From Rhodospirillales bacterium (GTDB taxonomy: Bacteria > Pseudomonadota > Alphaproteobacteria > Rhodospirillales > Defluviicoccaceae), in contig JADJXQ010000024.1 in NCBI GenBank assembly GCA_016710335.1, forward strand, positions 47,501-111,500: DNA of 64,000 nucleotides, given 5' to 3'. The number at the start of each line of letters is the position of its first letter. The stretch's first letter is position 1. Shown here piece by piece: positions 42,116 to 51,088 of this stretch. The translations under genes were made by a program, and so were the position numbers. The notes under the pieces are model-generated. The model was not told the origin of the DNA. It saw only the letters and a program-made list of their open reading frames with translations, and made no database searches.

Positions 42116-43309
42116 ATGTCGAGGAATCATGGATCGTCGTCGTTCCGGAGCGGGGGAAGCCCGACTTTGCGCGATCGGCCGCAACTGATCGTCATTCCCG
42201 CGACTCGGGAGCCGCTGTCGTTGCTCTCGGTTGACCGGGCGGTGTCCGACCTTCGTCGCGGCCGGCCGGTGGTGGTGCTCGGCAGCGGCGGCCACGCGTC
42301 CGTTGTTTTGGCGGCGGAGGCGGTGACGCCGGAAGCTCTGGTAGAATTGCAGACCATGGCCCAGCGCGCGCCTGTTCTCGCGTTGACTGGACGCCGCGCC
42401 AGCGTGCTCGGACTAACGAATACCGGCATGAAGATCGTTACCTTGACGGTACCGGACGGCCTGACCGCGGACCGCATCCGCGATCTCGCCGATCCCGGCG
42501 CGCTGCCGACGCTGCCGCTGCCGACGGACCTGATCAGCGCCGAAAGTCCGGCTTTCGGGTGCGATAGCGCCGCGGTGAAGCTGGCCAAGACGGCGCGGCT
42601 GCTGCCTGCCGCCGTCACCGCCGTTATCGACGGTGTCGATGACCCAGTGGCGTGGGCGGTTCGCCGCGATCTGCTGTTCGTCGATGCAGGTGACGTGTTC
42701 CAGTACGAGCCGATCGCGGCGCGCTCGCTGAAACCGGTAAGCGAGGCGCGCGTTCCGCTGGATGACGCGGAGAACACCCGCATCGTCGCCTTTCGTCCGC
42801 GGGACGGCGGCCTCGAGCACCTCGCCCTCATCATCGGTGCGCCCGCGGCTGACGATGCGGTGCTCACCCGCCTGCATTCAGAGTGCTTCACTGGGGACTT
42901 GCTCGGGAGCTTGCGCTGCGATTGCGGCGATCAGCTTCGGGGCGCGATCCGGGAGATTTCGCGGGCCGGCGGCGGCGTGCTTCTCTATCTCGCCCAGGAG
43001 GGTCGCGGCATCGGACTGGTCAACAAACTGCGCGCGTATGAGCTACAGGACCAGGGCTTCGACACCATGAGCGCCAACGAACAACTGGGCTTCGATGCGG
43101 ACGAGCGGGTTTATCTGCCGGCGGCGCAGATGCTTCGGCAGCTCCGGTACCTGCGCGTCCGGCTGCTGACCAACAATCCGGCCAAGGTCGCCGGCTTGGT
43201 CCGCTGCGGAATCGCCGTCGAGGAGCGCGTGCCCCACGCCATCCCGTCCAATCGCCACAACGAGCGCTACCTGCGCACCAAGGCCGAGCGCGGCGGACAC
43301 CTGTTCTGA
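42116..43309 (+). CDS. ribA: GTP cyclohydrolase II with N-terminal extension
   Basis: First committed step of riboflavin synthesis (GTP to diaminohydroxyribosylaminopyrimidine phosphate). The C-terminal ~200 residues contain the catalytic zinc site HSECFTGDLLGSLRCDCGDQ (cysteines at both ends), YLAQEGRGIGLVNKLRAYEL, and LLTNNPAKVAGL. The N-terminal ~190 residues resemble neither a functional RibB (its DDxxREN-type motif is absent) nor another domain I know; this longer form is common in alphaproteobacteria. The start is uncertain, as the first ~15 residues have no clear ribosome-binding site. Confidence 0.9.
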   Translation: MSRNHGSSSFRSGGSPTLRDRPQLIVIPATREPLSLLSVDRAVSDLRRGRPVVVLGSGGHASVVLAAEAVTPEALVELQTMAQRAPVLALTGRRASVLGLTNTGMKIVTLTVPDGLTADRIRDLADPGALPTLPLPTDLISAESPAFGCDSAAVKLAKTARLLPAAVTAVIDGVDDPVAWAVRRDLLFVDAGDVFQYEPIAARSLKPVSEARVPLDDAENTRIVAFRPRDGGLEHLALIIGAPAADDAVLTRLHSECFTGDLLGSLRCDCGDQLRGAIREISRAGGGVLLYLAQEGRGIGLVNKLRAYELQDQGFDTMSANEQLGFDADERVYLPAAQMLRQLRYLRVRLLTNNPAKVAGLVRCGIAVEERVPHAIPSNRHNERYLRTKAERGGHLF

Positions 43310-43358
43310 CCCCGGCAGAGTCTGCCGGCAGATCTCGCCCCGCCCTCTCGATGCACAA

Positions 43359-43416
43359 CCTTCGACAAGCTCAGGGTGAGGTATTGGATTCAGCGAACAA
43401 GGAACCTCACGGGCCC
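43359..43416. repeat. TTCGACAAGCTCAGGGTGAG-type repeat, copy 2
   Basis: CCTTCGACAAGCTCAGGGTG (43359-43378) followed by GTGAGGT (43376-43382) and an inverted ACCTCAC at the right end (43404-43410). It is related to the elements at 32501-32586 and 46765-46787 and lies in the 161-bp gap after ribA. Confidence 0.75.
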
Positions 43417-43470
43417 GGCTGGCGGCTGAGGCGAGGGAGCTGGGGTCGTGGCATGCGATTTGCTCCGTGA

Positions 43471-44205
43471 GTGTCTACGCATCCCGACAGCAGTTACGGC
43501 GCCATGACCGTCTCGATCACAGAACACGGCATCCCAGGGCTCTCGATCGCCACCACTCCGCGGCCGGCATCCGCATCAAAGGAGGAGGGCGGGTTCCGAG
43601 GGTTCGGGGAGGATGGGCCGACGTTTTTTGATGTCTTGGACATCGTCAATCCGCTCCAGCACATCCCCGTCGTCTCCACGCTGTACCGCGAGCTGACCGG
43701 CGACCAGATCGACCCGGTGCCGCGCATGGCCGGCGGAGCGTTGTTCGGAGGGCTGATCGGCGCCATCGCCTCGATCGTCAACGTTGTCGTCGACGAAGTC
43801 AGCGGCAAGGATGTTGGCGAGCATGTGCTGGCCCTATTTGACGCCTCGGACGAGCCCGGCGACGACGGATCGAACGTGATGTTGCTGGCGACCAGCATGC
43901 CCAGGCCGGCAGCCGGCACAACGGCCGATGGTGGCTATGGGGCGGGCTATGGGGCGGACTTGCGGCATGAACACGCGGAAGTGCCGGAATGGGCGCAACG
44001 GGAGCTGGCGCAACGGCAGTCGCAAGATCTGTTGGCGGCAATCGCTGCTCCGCCCTCCTTCGCCGCCTGGGTTCCGGAGCCGCCGGAGCGGGACACCCGC
44101 CGCAATGAAGATGCAGGCGTCGCCACTCGGGCGCAGGTGCGTTATCAGCAAAGCGCCATGATGGCGGAGCGCGAGGCGCAGCCGATGGTCGATATCGGCG
44201 GCTGA
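43471..44205 (+). CDS. conserved hypothetical protein with glycine-rich hydrophobic core
   Basis: A 244-residue protein of unknown function. The middle part is the most ordered: FFDVLDIVNPLQHIPVVSTL, YRELTGDQIDPVPRMAGGAL, FGGLIGAIASIVNVVVDEVS, GKDVGEHVLALF. The GGALFGGLIGAIASIVNVVV stretch could be a glycine-zipper membrane helix. The N-terminal ~40 and C-terminal ~110 residues look disordered and are rich in A, E, Q and G (GGYGAGYGADLRHEHAEVPE). I recall similar uncharacterised proteins in related alphaproteobacteria, but no domain name. GTG at 43471 or ATG at 43504 could be the start. It ends 12 bp from convergent yggS. Confidence 0.7.
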   Translation: MSTHPDSSYGAMTVSITEHGIPGLSIATTPRPASASKEEGGFRGFGEDGPTFFDVLDIVNPLQHIPVVSTLYRELTGDQIDPVPRMAGGALFGGLIGAIASIVNVVVDEVSGKDVGEHVLALFDASDEPGDDGSNVMLLATSMPRPAAGTTADGGYGAGYGADLRHEHAEVPEWAQRELAQRQSQDLLAAIAAPPSFAAWVPEPPERDTRRNEDAGVATRAQVRYQQSAMMAEREAQPMVDIGG

Positions 44206-44217
44206 CGCCCGTTTCGT

Positions 44218-44910
44218 CTATAGAACCAGTCGCGGCCCGAAGATCGCGGTGCCGACGCGTACCGAGGTCGCCCCGAACCGCACCGCTGTGGGGTAGTCGG
44301 CGGTCATGCCCATGCTGAGCTTGGTCAAGCCATTGCGGCGGGCAATTTCCCGCAGAAGGGCGAAGTGCAGTGCCGGCTCCTCGTCCTGCGGCGGAATGCA
44401 CATCAGCCCGGTCACCGGCAGCCCGAATTCATCGCGGCAGAGCCGCACCAGCGCATCGGTCTCCTCCGGCAACACACCGTTTTTCTGGGGCTCCTCGCCG
44501 GTGTTGACCTGGATCAGCACCTCCGGCCGATGGCCCATCTCTGCCATGACTTCGGCCAGGTGGCGGGCGAGCTTCGGCCGGTCGACAGTCTCGATGACGT
44601 CGAACAGCTCCACGGCGCGGCGCACCTTGTTGCGCTGCAGGGGGCCGATGAGATGCAGGCGCACGTCAGGGAAGGCTGCGCGGATCTCGGGCCACTTCTC
44701 CTCGGCCTCCGGAATCCGGTTCTCGCCGAACGCGGTCTGGCCCTCGGCAATGGCCGCCGTTATGCGTTCGACAGGCTGGGACTTGCTGACGGCCACCAGA
44801 GTCACCTCGTCCGGCGACCGCCCCACTTCGGCGGCGGACGTTGCGATCTGACCGCGTACCGCGGCGAGCCCCGCGACGATCTGTTTGGCGTCGACTTCTT
44901 CCGGTAGCAT
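44218..44910 (-). CDS. PLP homeostasis protein YggS/PLPBP family
   Basis: A 230-residue COG0325 pyridoxal-phosphate-binding protein, a TIM-barrel relative of alanine racemase without enzymatic activity that buffers free PLP and influences amino-acid pools. The Schiff-base lysine lies in VTLVAVSKSQPVERI, followed by GQTAFGENRIPEAEEKW, HLIGPLQRNKVRRAVELFD (typical HxIGxLQxNK) and LSMGMTADYPTAVRFGATSVRVG in parts. The ATG at 44910 is used; a GTG at 44925 is possible. It is divergent from the ThiE-like gene with a 39-bp gap, so the promoters overlap. Confidence 0.93.
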   Translation of the reverse strand: MLPEEVDAKQIVAGLAAVRGQIATSAAEVGRSPDEVTLVAVSKSQPVERITAAIAEGQTAFGENRIPEAEEKWPEIRAAFPDVRLHLIGPLQRNKVRRAVELFDVIETVDRPKLARHLAEVMAEMGHRPEVLIQVNTGEEPQKNGVLPEETDALVRLCRDEFGLPVTGLMCIPPQDEEPALHFALLREIARRNGLTKLSMGMTADYPTAVRFGATSVRVGTAIFGPRLVL

Positions 44911-44949
44911 CGCGCCGGGATCCACTGCATCTGAGGATACGAAGCGTTC

Positions 44950-45570
44950 GTGGCGTCGACCCTAACAGAGTTGGTCCGCCGACTCAAACCACCTACCTCT
45001 GCGATCGGCCTGCCGCGCCTGGTGCTGATGACGGACGAGCGGCGGCTGCCAGATCCGTCGGCGGCCATCGAGGACCTGCCGCCGGGCGCGGCCGTTGTCC
45101 TGCGGCACTACGATGCGCCGGCGTCGGAACGGCAAGCTCTGGCACACCGTCTGGCTGCGACGTGCCGGAGGCGCGGGCTGCGGCTGTTGGTTGCTGCCGA
45201 TCCAGAGCTGGCCATAAGCGCGGGGGCCGCGGGCGTTCACTTGCCGGAAGCCATGCTCAAGAGCGCGCCGCAGACGTGGAGACTGTGGCGGCGGCGAGGC
45301 TGGATGGTGACCGCGGCGGCGCATTCCTCCGGCGCCATTCGCCGCGCGGCCGCCGCTGACGTCGACGCAGTGCTGCTATCGCCGGTTTTCGCCACCCGCA
45401 GCCACCCGGACGCGAGAGCGCTGGGCAGCCTGAGATTTGCGGCATTGACGCGGGCGAGTCCGGTCCCCGTCTATGCGCTCGGCGGGATCGACACGCGCAC
45501 CCTGCGACGCCTAAGCGGTAGCGGCGCCGCCGGCGTCGCAGGCATTGGCGGTTTCGGCAAGGCGCGGTAG
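44950..45570 (+). CDS. thiamine-phosphate synthase-like (ThiE/TenI family) protein
   Basis: About 206 residues of TIM-barrel ThiE/TenI type. Seen: LPRLVLMTDERRLPDPSAAI at the start, RLAATCRRRGLRLLVAADPE, AGAAGVHLPEAML (the GVHL motif), VTAAAHSSGAIRRAAAADVD, DAVLLSPVFATRSHPDARAL and VPVYALGGIDTRTLRRL. ThiE joins thiazole and pyrimidine phosphates; TenI relatives act as aromatases. Key ThiE lysine/asparagine positions in the pyrophosphate loop cannot be confirmed by eye, so the reaction is left open. GTG start; divergent from yggS. Confidence 0.82.
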   Translation: MASTLTELVRRLKPPTSAIGLPRLVLMTDERRLPDPSAAIEDLPPGAAVVLRHYDAPASERQALAHRLAATCRRRGLRLLVAADPELAISAGAAGVHLPEAMLKSAPQTWRLWRRRGWMVTAAAHSSGAIRRAAAADVDAVLLSPVFATRSHPDARALGSLRFAALTRASPVPVYALGGIDTRTLRRLSGSGAAGVAGIGGFGKAR

Positions 45571-45617
45571 TCTCGTCGCTGCTTGTGGATATGCCCAACA
45601 TCCGGAAAGGACGCGCC

Positions 45618-46727
<1,110 letters not shown>

Positions 46728-46764
46728 GGAATAAGAAGAAAGACGTTGCGCAAGCGTCTTGGCC

Positions 46765-46787
46765 CACCCTTCGACAGACTCAGGGTG
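46765..46787. repeat. CCCTTCGACAGACTCAGGG-type repeat, copy 3
   Basis: CACCCT (46765-46770) and AGGGTG (46782-46787) pair around TCGACAGACTC. It shares the core TTCGACA and CTCAGGGTGAG with the repeats at 32501-32586 and 43359-43416. It sits between frmA and fghA, where it may form a hairpin in their common transcript. Confidence 0.75.
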
Positions 46788-46839
46788 AGGCACTGGAAGA
46801 GTGACGACAGATGAGCTGCTGACTGCAGGGTATGGCATC

Positions 46840-47685
46840 ATGACGCTTGAACTGATCGAGGAGCACCGCTGCTTCGGCGGGCGCCAAGCGGTCTACCGCC
46901 ACCATTCGGTGGCGACCGGAACCAACATGGAGTTCGCCATCTTCCTGCCGCCGCAGGCCGACGAAGCGAAATGCCCGCTGCTGACGTACCTCTCGGGCCT
47001 CACCTGCACCTGGGCCAACGCGACGGAGAAGGCCGGCGCGCAGCGCAGCGCGGCGGAACACGGGCTGGCGTTGCTGTTTCCCGACACCAGCCCGCGCGGA
47101 ACAGATCTGCCGGGGGAGCACGACGCTTATGACTTCGGCTCCGGCGCCGGCTTCTATGTGGACGCCACGGTGGAGCCGTGGTCGCACCACTACCGGATGT
47201 ACCGCTATGTGACGGACGAGTTGCCGGCGCTGGTGGCCGTGCATTTTCCCGTCGACGCAGGGCTACAAGGGATTTTCGGGCATTCGATGGGGGGGCACGG
47301 CGCGCTCACCATCGCCTTCAAGAGTCCCGGACGCTACCGCTCGCTGTCGGCATTCGCGCCGATCGTCGCGCCAAGCCGGGTGCCGTGGGGCCAGAAGGCG
47401 CTGGGCGGCTACATCGGCGCGGATCGCGATCAGTGGCTCGACCATGATGCGTGCGCGCTGGTCGGCGACAGCGGTTGGACGACTCCCATATTGGTCGACC
47501 AGGGTTTGGCGGACCCGTTCCTGGACGAACAGCTTCGCCCGGACCTGTTCGAGGCTGCGTGCCGGCAGGCCGGTGTGCCCCTCATACTTCGCCGCCACGA
47601 GGGCTACGACCACAGCTACTATTTCATCGCAACCTTCATGGAGGACCACATCCGCCACCATGGCCGAGCATTGGCCGCAACATAA
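46840..47685 (+). CDS. fghA: S-formylglutathione hydrolase
   Basis: A 281-residue esterase-D-type alpha/beta hydrolase that releases formate and glutathione from S-formylglutathione, the second step of formaldehyde detoxification. Nucleophile serine in IFGHSMGGHGALTIAF, catalytic aspartate region ILVDQGLADPFLDEQ, and histidine in HEGYDHSYYFIATF; the N-terminal strand and LLTYLSGLTCTWANATEKAG are typical of FghA. ATG at 46840 has AGGG nine bases upstream; the frame extends to a GTG at 46801. Paired with frmA. Confidence 0.95.
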   Translation: MTLELIEEHRCFGGRQAVYRHHSVATGTNMEFAIFLPPQADEAKCPLLTYLSGLTCTWANATEKAGAQRSAAEHGLALLFPDTSPRGTDLPGEHDAYDFGSGAGFYVDATVEPWSHHYRMYRYVTDELPALVAVHFPVDAGLQGIFGHSMGGHGALTIAFKSPGRYRSLSAFAPIVAPSRVPWGQKALGGYIGADRDQWLDHDACALVGDSGWTTPILVDQGLADPFLDEQLRPDLFEAACRQAGVPLILRRHEGYDHSYYFIATFMEDHIRHHGRALAAT

Positions 47686-47706
47686 TGGCTTGCCAGTTTG
47701 GCCACT

Positions 47707-48201
47707 TCACTTGGTGGGCGTGGCGCAGGCGTAGGCATACTGCTGACGGAGCATGCTGAGAGCGGTCTGGTCCGTCTGTGCGTTCATTTGCACCTGAGCC
47801 GCGGCCTGCTGCTCGTCGACGCGGTCCTGCAAGGTGGCCATCTGGTATCCGACCATTGCGATGTTGCCGACGGCGCCGACGATCGGCATCGCCGACATCA
47901 TCCCCATCCCGGGCGATCCGAACATCGCGGACCGCCCGACGGTGCCAATACTGGCGACCGCGTGGTGCGAGACCGCCGCACCGACATCGACTTCGGTCGT
48001 TGCCGACGGTGCATCTGTGACCCGACCAGACAACAGAGCTATTTTTTCACGTGTAGCGGGACAATCGATGCCGCCCTCGGCGTTGTACTCCATTTCGAAT
48101 TTTGCCATGTCCATGCTCGGTTGCTTGACCTTCACGGCACACGCCCCGAGCACGAACGGAACCGCAGAAGCCGCGCACAGCAAAGCGGAGATCCGCATCA
48201 T
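47707..48201 (-). CDS. predicted lipoprotein, unknown function
   Basis: About 164 residues. The N-terminal signal ISALLCAASAVPFVLGAC ends in a good lipobox (VLGAC), so the mature protein should be lipid-anchored at its cysteine. The body contains MAKFEMEYNAEGGIDCP, a glycine/methionine-rich hydrophobic stretch SPGMGMMSAMPIVGAVGNIA, and a helical glutamine-rich C-terminal part (DRVDEQQAAAQVQMNAQTDQ) ending with a cysteine in YACATPTK. I do not recognise the family. Two ATG codons in tandem (48201 and 48198) follow GGAGGGG; the second has better spacing. It is convergent with fghA. Confidence 0.72.
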   Translation of the reverse strand: MMRISALLCAASAVPFVLGACAVKVKQPSMDMAKFEMEYNAEGGIDCPATREKIALLSGRVTDAPSATTEVDVGAAVSHHAVASIGTVGRSAMFGSPGMGMMSAMPIVGAVGNIAMVGYQMATLQDRVDEQQAAAQVQMNAQTDQTALSMLRQQYAYACATPTK

Positions 48202-48358
48202 GCCCCTCCCAGCCCAAGGTTCGCGGCACACCCCGCCGCCCCCGAGCAAGCCCGGCTGCGGCTTCTACAGCCGCTTCATGCTAGTAGCTTGACTTTATCA
48301 CGGACAAATCGGCGCACAAGAAAAATTGTAGCGGGCCGCTTAAGATTGCTTCTGGTTG

Positions 48359-50233
48359 CTAATGAAAATTATTGGCAGGCCGGGGCGACAATAGCCTTGT
48401 CGTCATGCCGTCGCGCGTGTAACCGAAGTCGTCCATGTACGGTTGGAGCATCGGCAGGAGTGGCTCGAGCCGGCTCCGGTAGTGGCGCCAGCGCCCGATG
48501 GACCGGGTATAGATCGGCTGCACGACCTGGTGGTAGCTGGGGGTCGAGATGTTCCGCGAGCGGGCGTGGTCGGCGTAGGCGAACACCGCGTCGTCCCAGG
48601 GTACCCCCAGGAGCGCCAGCACACGGGCGGCCTCGGCGGAGAAGTCGGCAACTAGGTCCTCATAGCGCACCGTGATCACCTGCATCGGCAGCAGCGCCTG
48701 GTATTGCCGCCACAGCGCCATGACCTGGACGTAGAGGCGGGCGGTGTCGGCGAGGCTTCCGAACTGGATCATCGCGAGGTTGGGCCGGAACGCCTGCATG
48801 AAGCCGCTCAACACCACGTCGCATGGATGGCGGAGCGCCAACAGGATTTTGGCGTCCGGGAACAGGCGGTGTATCAATCCGGCATCAATGGCGTTGAGCG
48901 GCATCTTGTCGATCAGCAGGCCGCCGGGCGGGGCGCTGGCGTAGCGGGCGGTTTCCCGGTGGTAAATCTCGCGCAGGATGGCGAGGTCATCCGGTGTCAG
49001 CGTCGCAAGCGCATCCGGGTAGCCGCCGAAATCGGCGTCAATGGCGTGTTTGACCACATCAAGCATCGGCTTTTCTTCGATGGTGGCGATTAGCGGGTGC
49101 GCGTCCAGCACCTGATCGAGAAGCGTGGTGCCGGAGCGCGGAAAGCCGACCAGAAACGACGAGGCGGCGTTTTCCGAGTCCGGTACGGGAGGCGTCCACG
49201 ATGCCACCCATTCCGACGTGAAGCGCTGGCTGACCCGCTCAACTTGCTTTGGGAACGCGTCGCGATCCAGTACCCGCGCCGCCGGACTCGCGAGGATGAG
49301 CCGGTTGCCCGCTTCGAACCAGGGGTACGCCTGGTCGTAGTTTCCGAGCCGATCGTGGATTGTCGCCAGCTCGAAGCTGGCGAAGGCCCGCGAGTCGGGG
49401 TCGAGGCGGTCGAGGTGAAGCGCGCCGAGGCGGCGAAGACCGTCCTCGGGCCGACCCAGGCGCCGCTCGCAACGGGCGGCGACCACCGTCGCCCTGAGGT
49501 GCGTCGGCTGATGGTGCAGCACCGCCTCCGCCGCCGCCAACGCTTCCGTAAGCCGGCTTGCGTGCTCCCATGCGGCGGCGAGAGCGGCGCGGACGTCCGC
49601 GTCGTGCGGGTCCACATCGAGCGCTTGGCGATAACGAGCTTCCGCCTCTCCGGGACGGCCGCTTTCGCCGAGAACATCGCCCAGGTCCTTCAACGCCGTG
49701 ACGTAGTGCGGCTGCAGGGCAATCGCCCGTTGCAATGCGGTGACGGCGCCCGCCAGATCGCCCAACGCGCGCAGCGCCCGCCCGTGGTTGGCGTGGGCTT
49801 CGGCGTACGTCGGGCGGATCCTGGCCGCTCGCCGGTAGCAGTGTACCGCCTCGTCTGGCCGGCCCAGCGCCTGCAGGGCATTGCCGAGGTTGTTGTGGGC
49901 CTCCGGATAGGCGGGGTTCAGCGCCAGGGCACGGCGCAACGCTGCGGCGGCGGCTTCCGGCTCATGCAGTGCGAGCAGCACGGTGCCGAGATTGTTGTGG
50001 TAGGCGGCGTCGCGGTCGTTGAGGACGATCGCGTCTGAGATGAGCTGTCGCGCCCGCTCGTTCTGCCCGCGCTGGTGTGCGATGACGCCGAGCAGATGCA
50101 GCGCGTCTGGGTGTTTCGGGTTGGCTCTGAGAACGCGGCGGTAAAGCTTTTCCGCTTCCTCCAGCCGCCCGTCCTGATGGTGACGGACGGCGTCCACGAG
50201 GATCGTCTGCAGGCGGTCGTGGGATACCGGCAT
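48359..50233 (-). CDS. TPR-sulfotransferase fusion protein
   Basis: A 624-residue protein. Residues ~1-310 are at least eight TPR units (AEKLYRRVLRANPKHPDALH, AYHNNLGTVLLALHEPEAAA, AYPEAHNNLGNALQALGRPD, TYAEAHANHGRALRALGDLA). Residues ~345-600 form a PAPS-dependent sulfotransferase domain: 5'-phosphosulfate loop FLVGFPRSGTTLLDQVLDAH, IDKMPLNAIDAGLIHRLFPD, and 3'-phosphate motif LLALRHPCDVVLSGFMQ, with ITVRYEDLVADF near the end. This architecture resembles bacterial TPR-type protein sulfotransferases, but the substrate is unknown. It is the last gene of a four-gene minus-strand cluster, 6 bp after the previous stop. Confidence 0.9.
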   Translation of the reverse strand: MPVSHDRLQTILVDAVRHHQDGRLEEAEKLYRRVLRANPKHPDALHLLGVIAHQRGQNERARQLISDAIVLNDRDAAYHNNLGTVLLALHEPEAAAAALRRALALNPAYPEAHNNLGNALQALGRPDEAVHCYRRAARIRPTYAEAHANHGRALRALGDLAGAVTALQRAIALQPHYVTALKDLGDVLGESGRPGEAEARYRQALDVDPHDADVRAALAAAWEHASRLTEALAAAEAVLHHQPTHLRATVVAARCERRLGRPEDGLRRLGALHLDRLDPDSRAFASFELATIHDRLGNYDQAYPWFEAGNRLILASPAARVLDRDAFPKQVERVSQRFTSEWVASWTPPVPDSENAASSFLVGFPRSGTTLLDQVLDAHPLIATIEEKPMLDVVKHAIDADFGGYPDALATLTPDDLAILREIYHRETARYASAPPGGLLIDKMPLNAIDAGLIHRLFPDAKILLALRHPCDVVLSGFMQAFRPNLAMIQFGSLADTARLYVQVMALWRQYQALLPMQVITVRYEDLVADFSAEAARVLALLGVPWDDAVFAYADHARSRNISTPSYHQVVQPIYTRSIGRWRHYRSRLEPLLPMLQPYMDDFGYTRDGMTTRLLSPRPANNFH

Positions 50234-50239
50234 GTCTTT

Positions 50240-51088
50240 CTAGACCAGCAAGGCGCCGGAAGGGGAAAGGTAGCCGAGCTCGATCATCATCGGCCGGTGG
50301 CGGTCGAGGATGCGCGCCGCCTGCTCATCGGTCAACGCATCGCGCCAACCGCCGCTCCTGCCGCTGCGAAAAAAGCGCTCGGCCGGCGGCGGGCGCTCGC
50401 GGAAGCCGGCCGTGGCCTCCTGCGCCGCTAGCGTGGGGAAGGCGCTATTGCGGATGGCGCGCTTCAGCTTGCGGCGGTCGCGCGGCAGTTTCAGGAACGC
50501 GATCACGCTCTCGAACGCCGTTGCCGGATGCGCGACCATGTCCTCGTAGCGGAGCACCACCTTGGGAAGACCGCGCACGTGGCGCCAGCTTCGCACATGC
50601 GCGCTCCAGTCGCCGATGAACTGCGGGACCTGACCGTCGCCAGGCGGCACCCGAAAGCTCTCCAGACAGACGAGATCGATGGCGGTATCGATGCTGAGAG
50701 CGTTATGAGCGGCGTAAGAGACGGCGACGTCCAGCGGATTGCGCACTACGTAAACGGCGCCGGCGGTGACGTCGGGGGTGATCGTCGGGACGTTGCCCAT
50801 CAGCGCCAAAACGCTGTGCGTCTTGACGAATACCGGCCCCGCCCGCGCCTTGGCGAAGTGGCGATGGACCTGGGGACGCAAGCGATTGAAGTCGGCGCCG
50901 GTGAGCGACGAGGCCGGCCGACCGGAAATTCGCTCGTAAGGTTCGGCCCGCATGTCGGCGAACGAGAAAGACGGCAGTCTGTTGATGTCGAATGCCTCGT
51001 CGCCGCCGCTCGTGTAATTGGCGAGAAAGGCGCGAAGCCACGTGTTTCCGGATTTGGGATAGGACGCCAGCCAGACGATGCCGCTCAT
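50240..51088 (-). CDS. sulfotransferase domain protein (paralog A)
   Basis: A 282-residue cytosolic-type sulfotransferase. 5'-phosphosulfate-binding loop IVWLASYPKSGNTWLRAFLA at the N-terminus, VFVKTHSVLALMG, 3'-phosphate-binding motif AVYVVRNPLDVAVSYAAH, RYEDMVAHPATAF and a C-terminal segment GFRERPPPAERFFRSGRSGG that matches the usual RKG-like PAPS contact. ATG at 51088 lies in an ATGA overlap with the upstream TPR gene. It is closely similar in length and sequence to the sulfotransferase at 52738-53586, so the two arose by duplication. Confidence 0.92.
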   Translation of the reverse strand: MSGIVWLASYPKSGNTWLRAFLANYTSGGDEAFDINRLPSFSFADMRAEPYERISGRPASSLTGADFNRLRPQVHRHFAKARAGPVFVKTHSVLALMGNVPTITPDVTAGAVYVVRNPLDVAVSYAAHNALSIDTAIDLVCLESFRVPPGDGQVPQFIGDWSAHVRSWRHVRGLPKVVLRYEDMVAHPATAFESVIAFLKLPRDRRKLKRAIRNSAFPTLAAQEATAGFRERPPPAERFFRSGRSGGWRDALTDEQAARILDRHRPMMIELGYLSPSGALLV

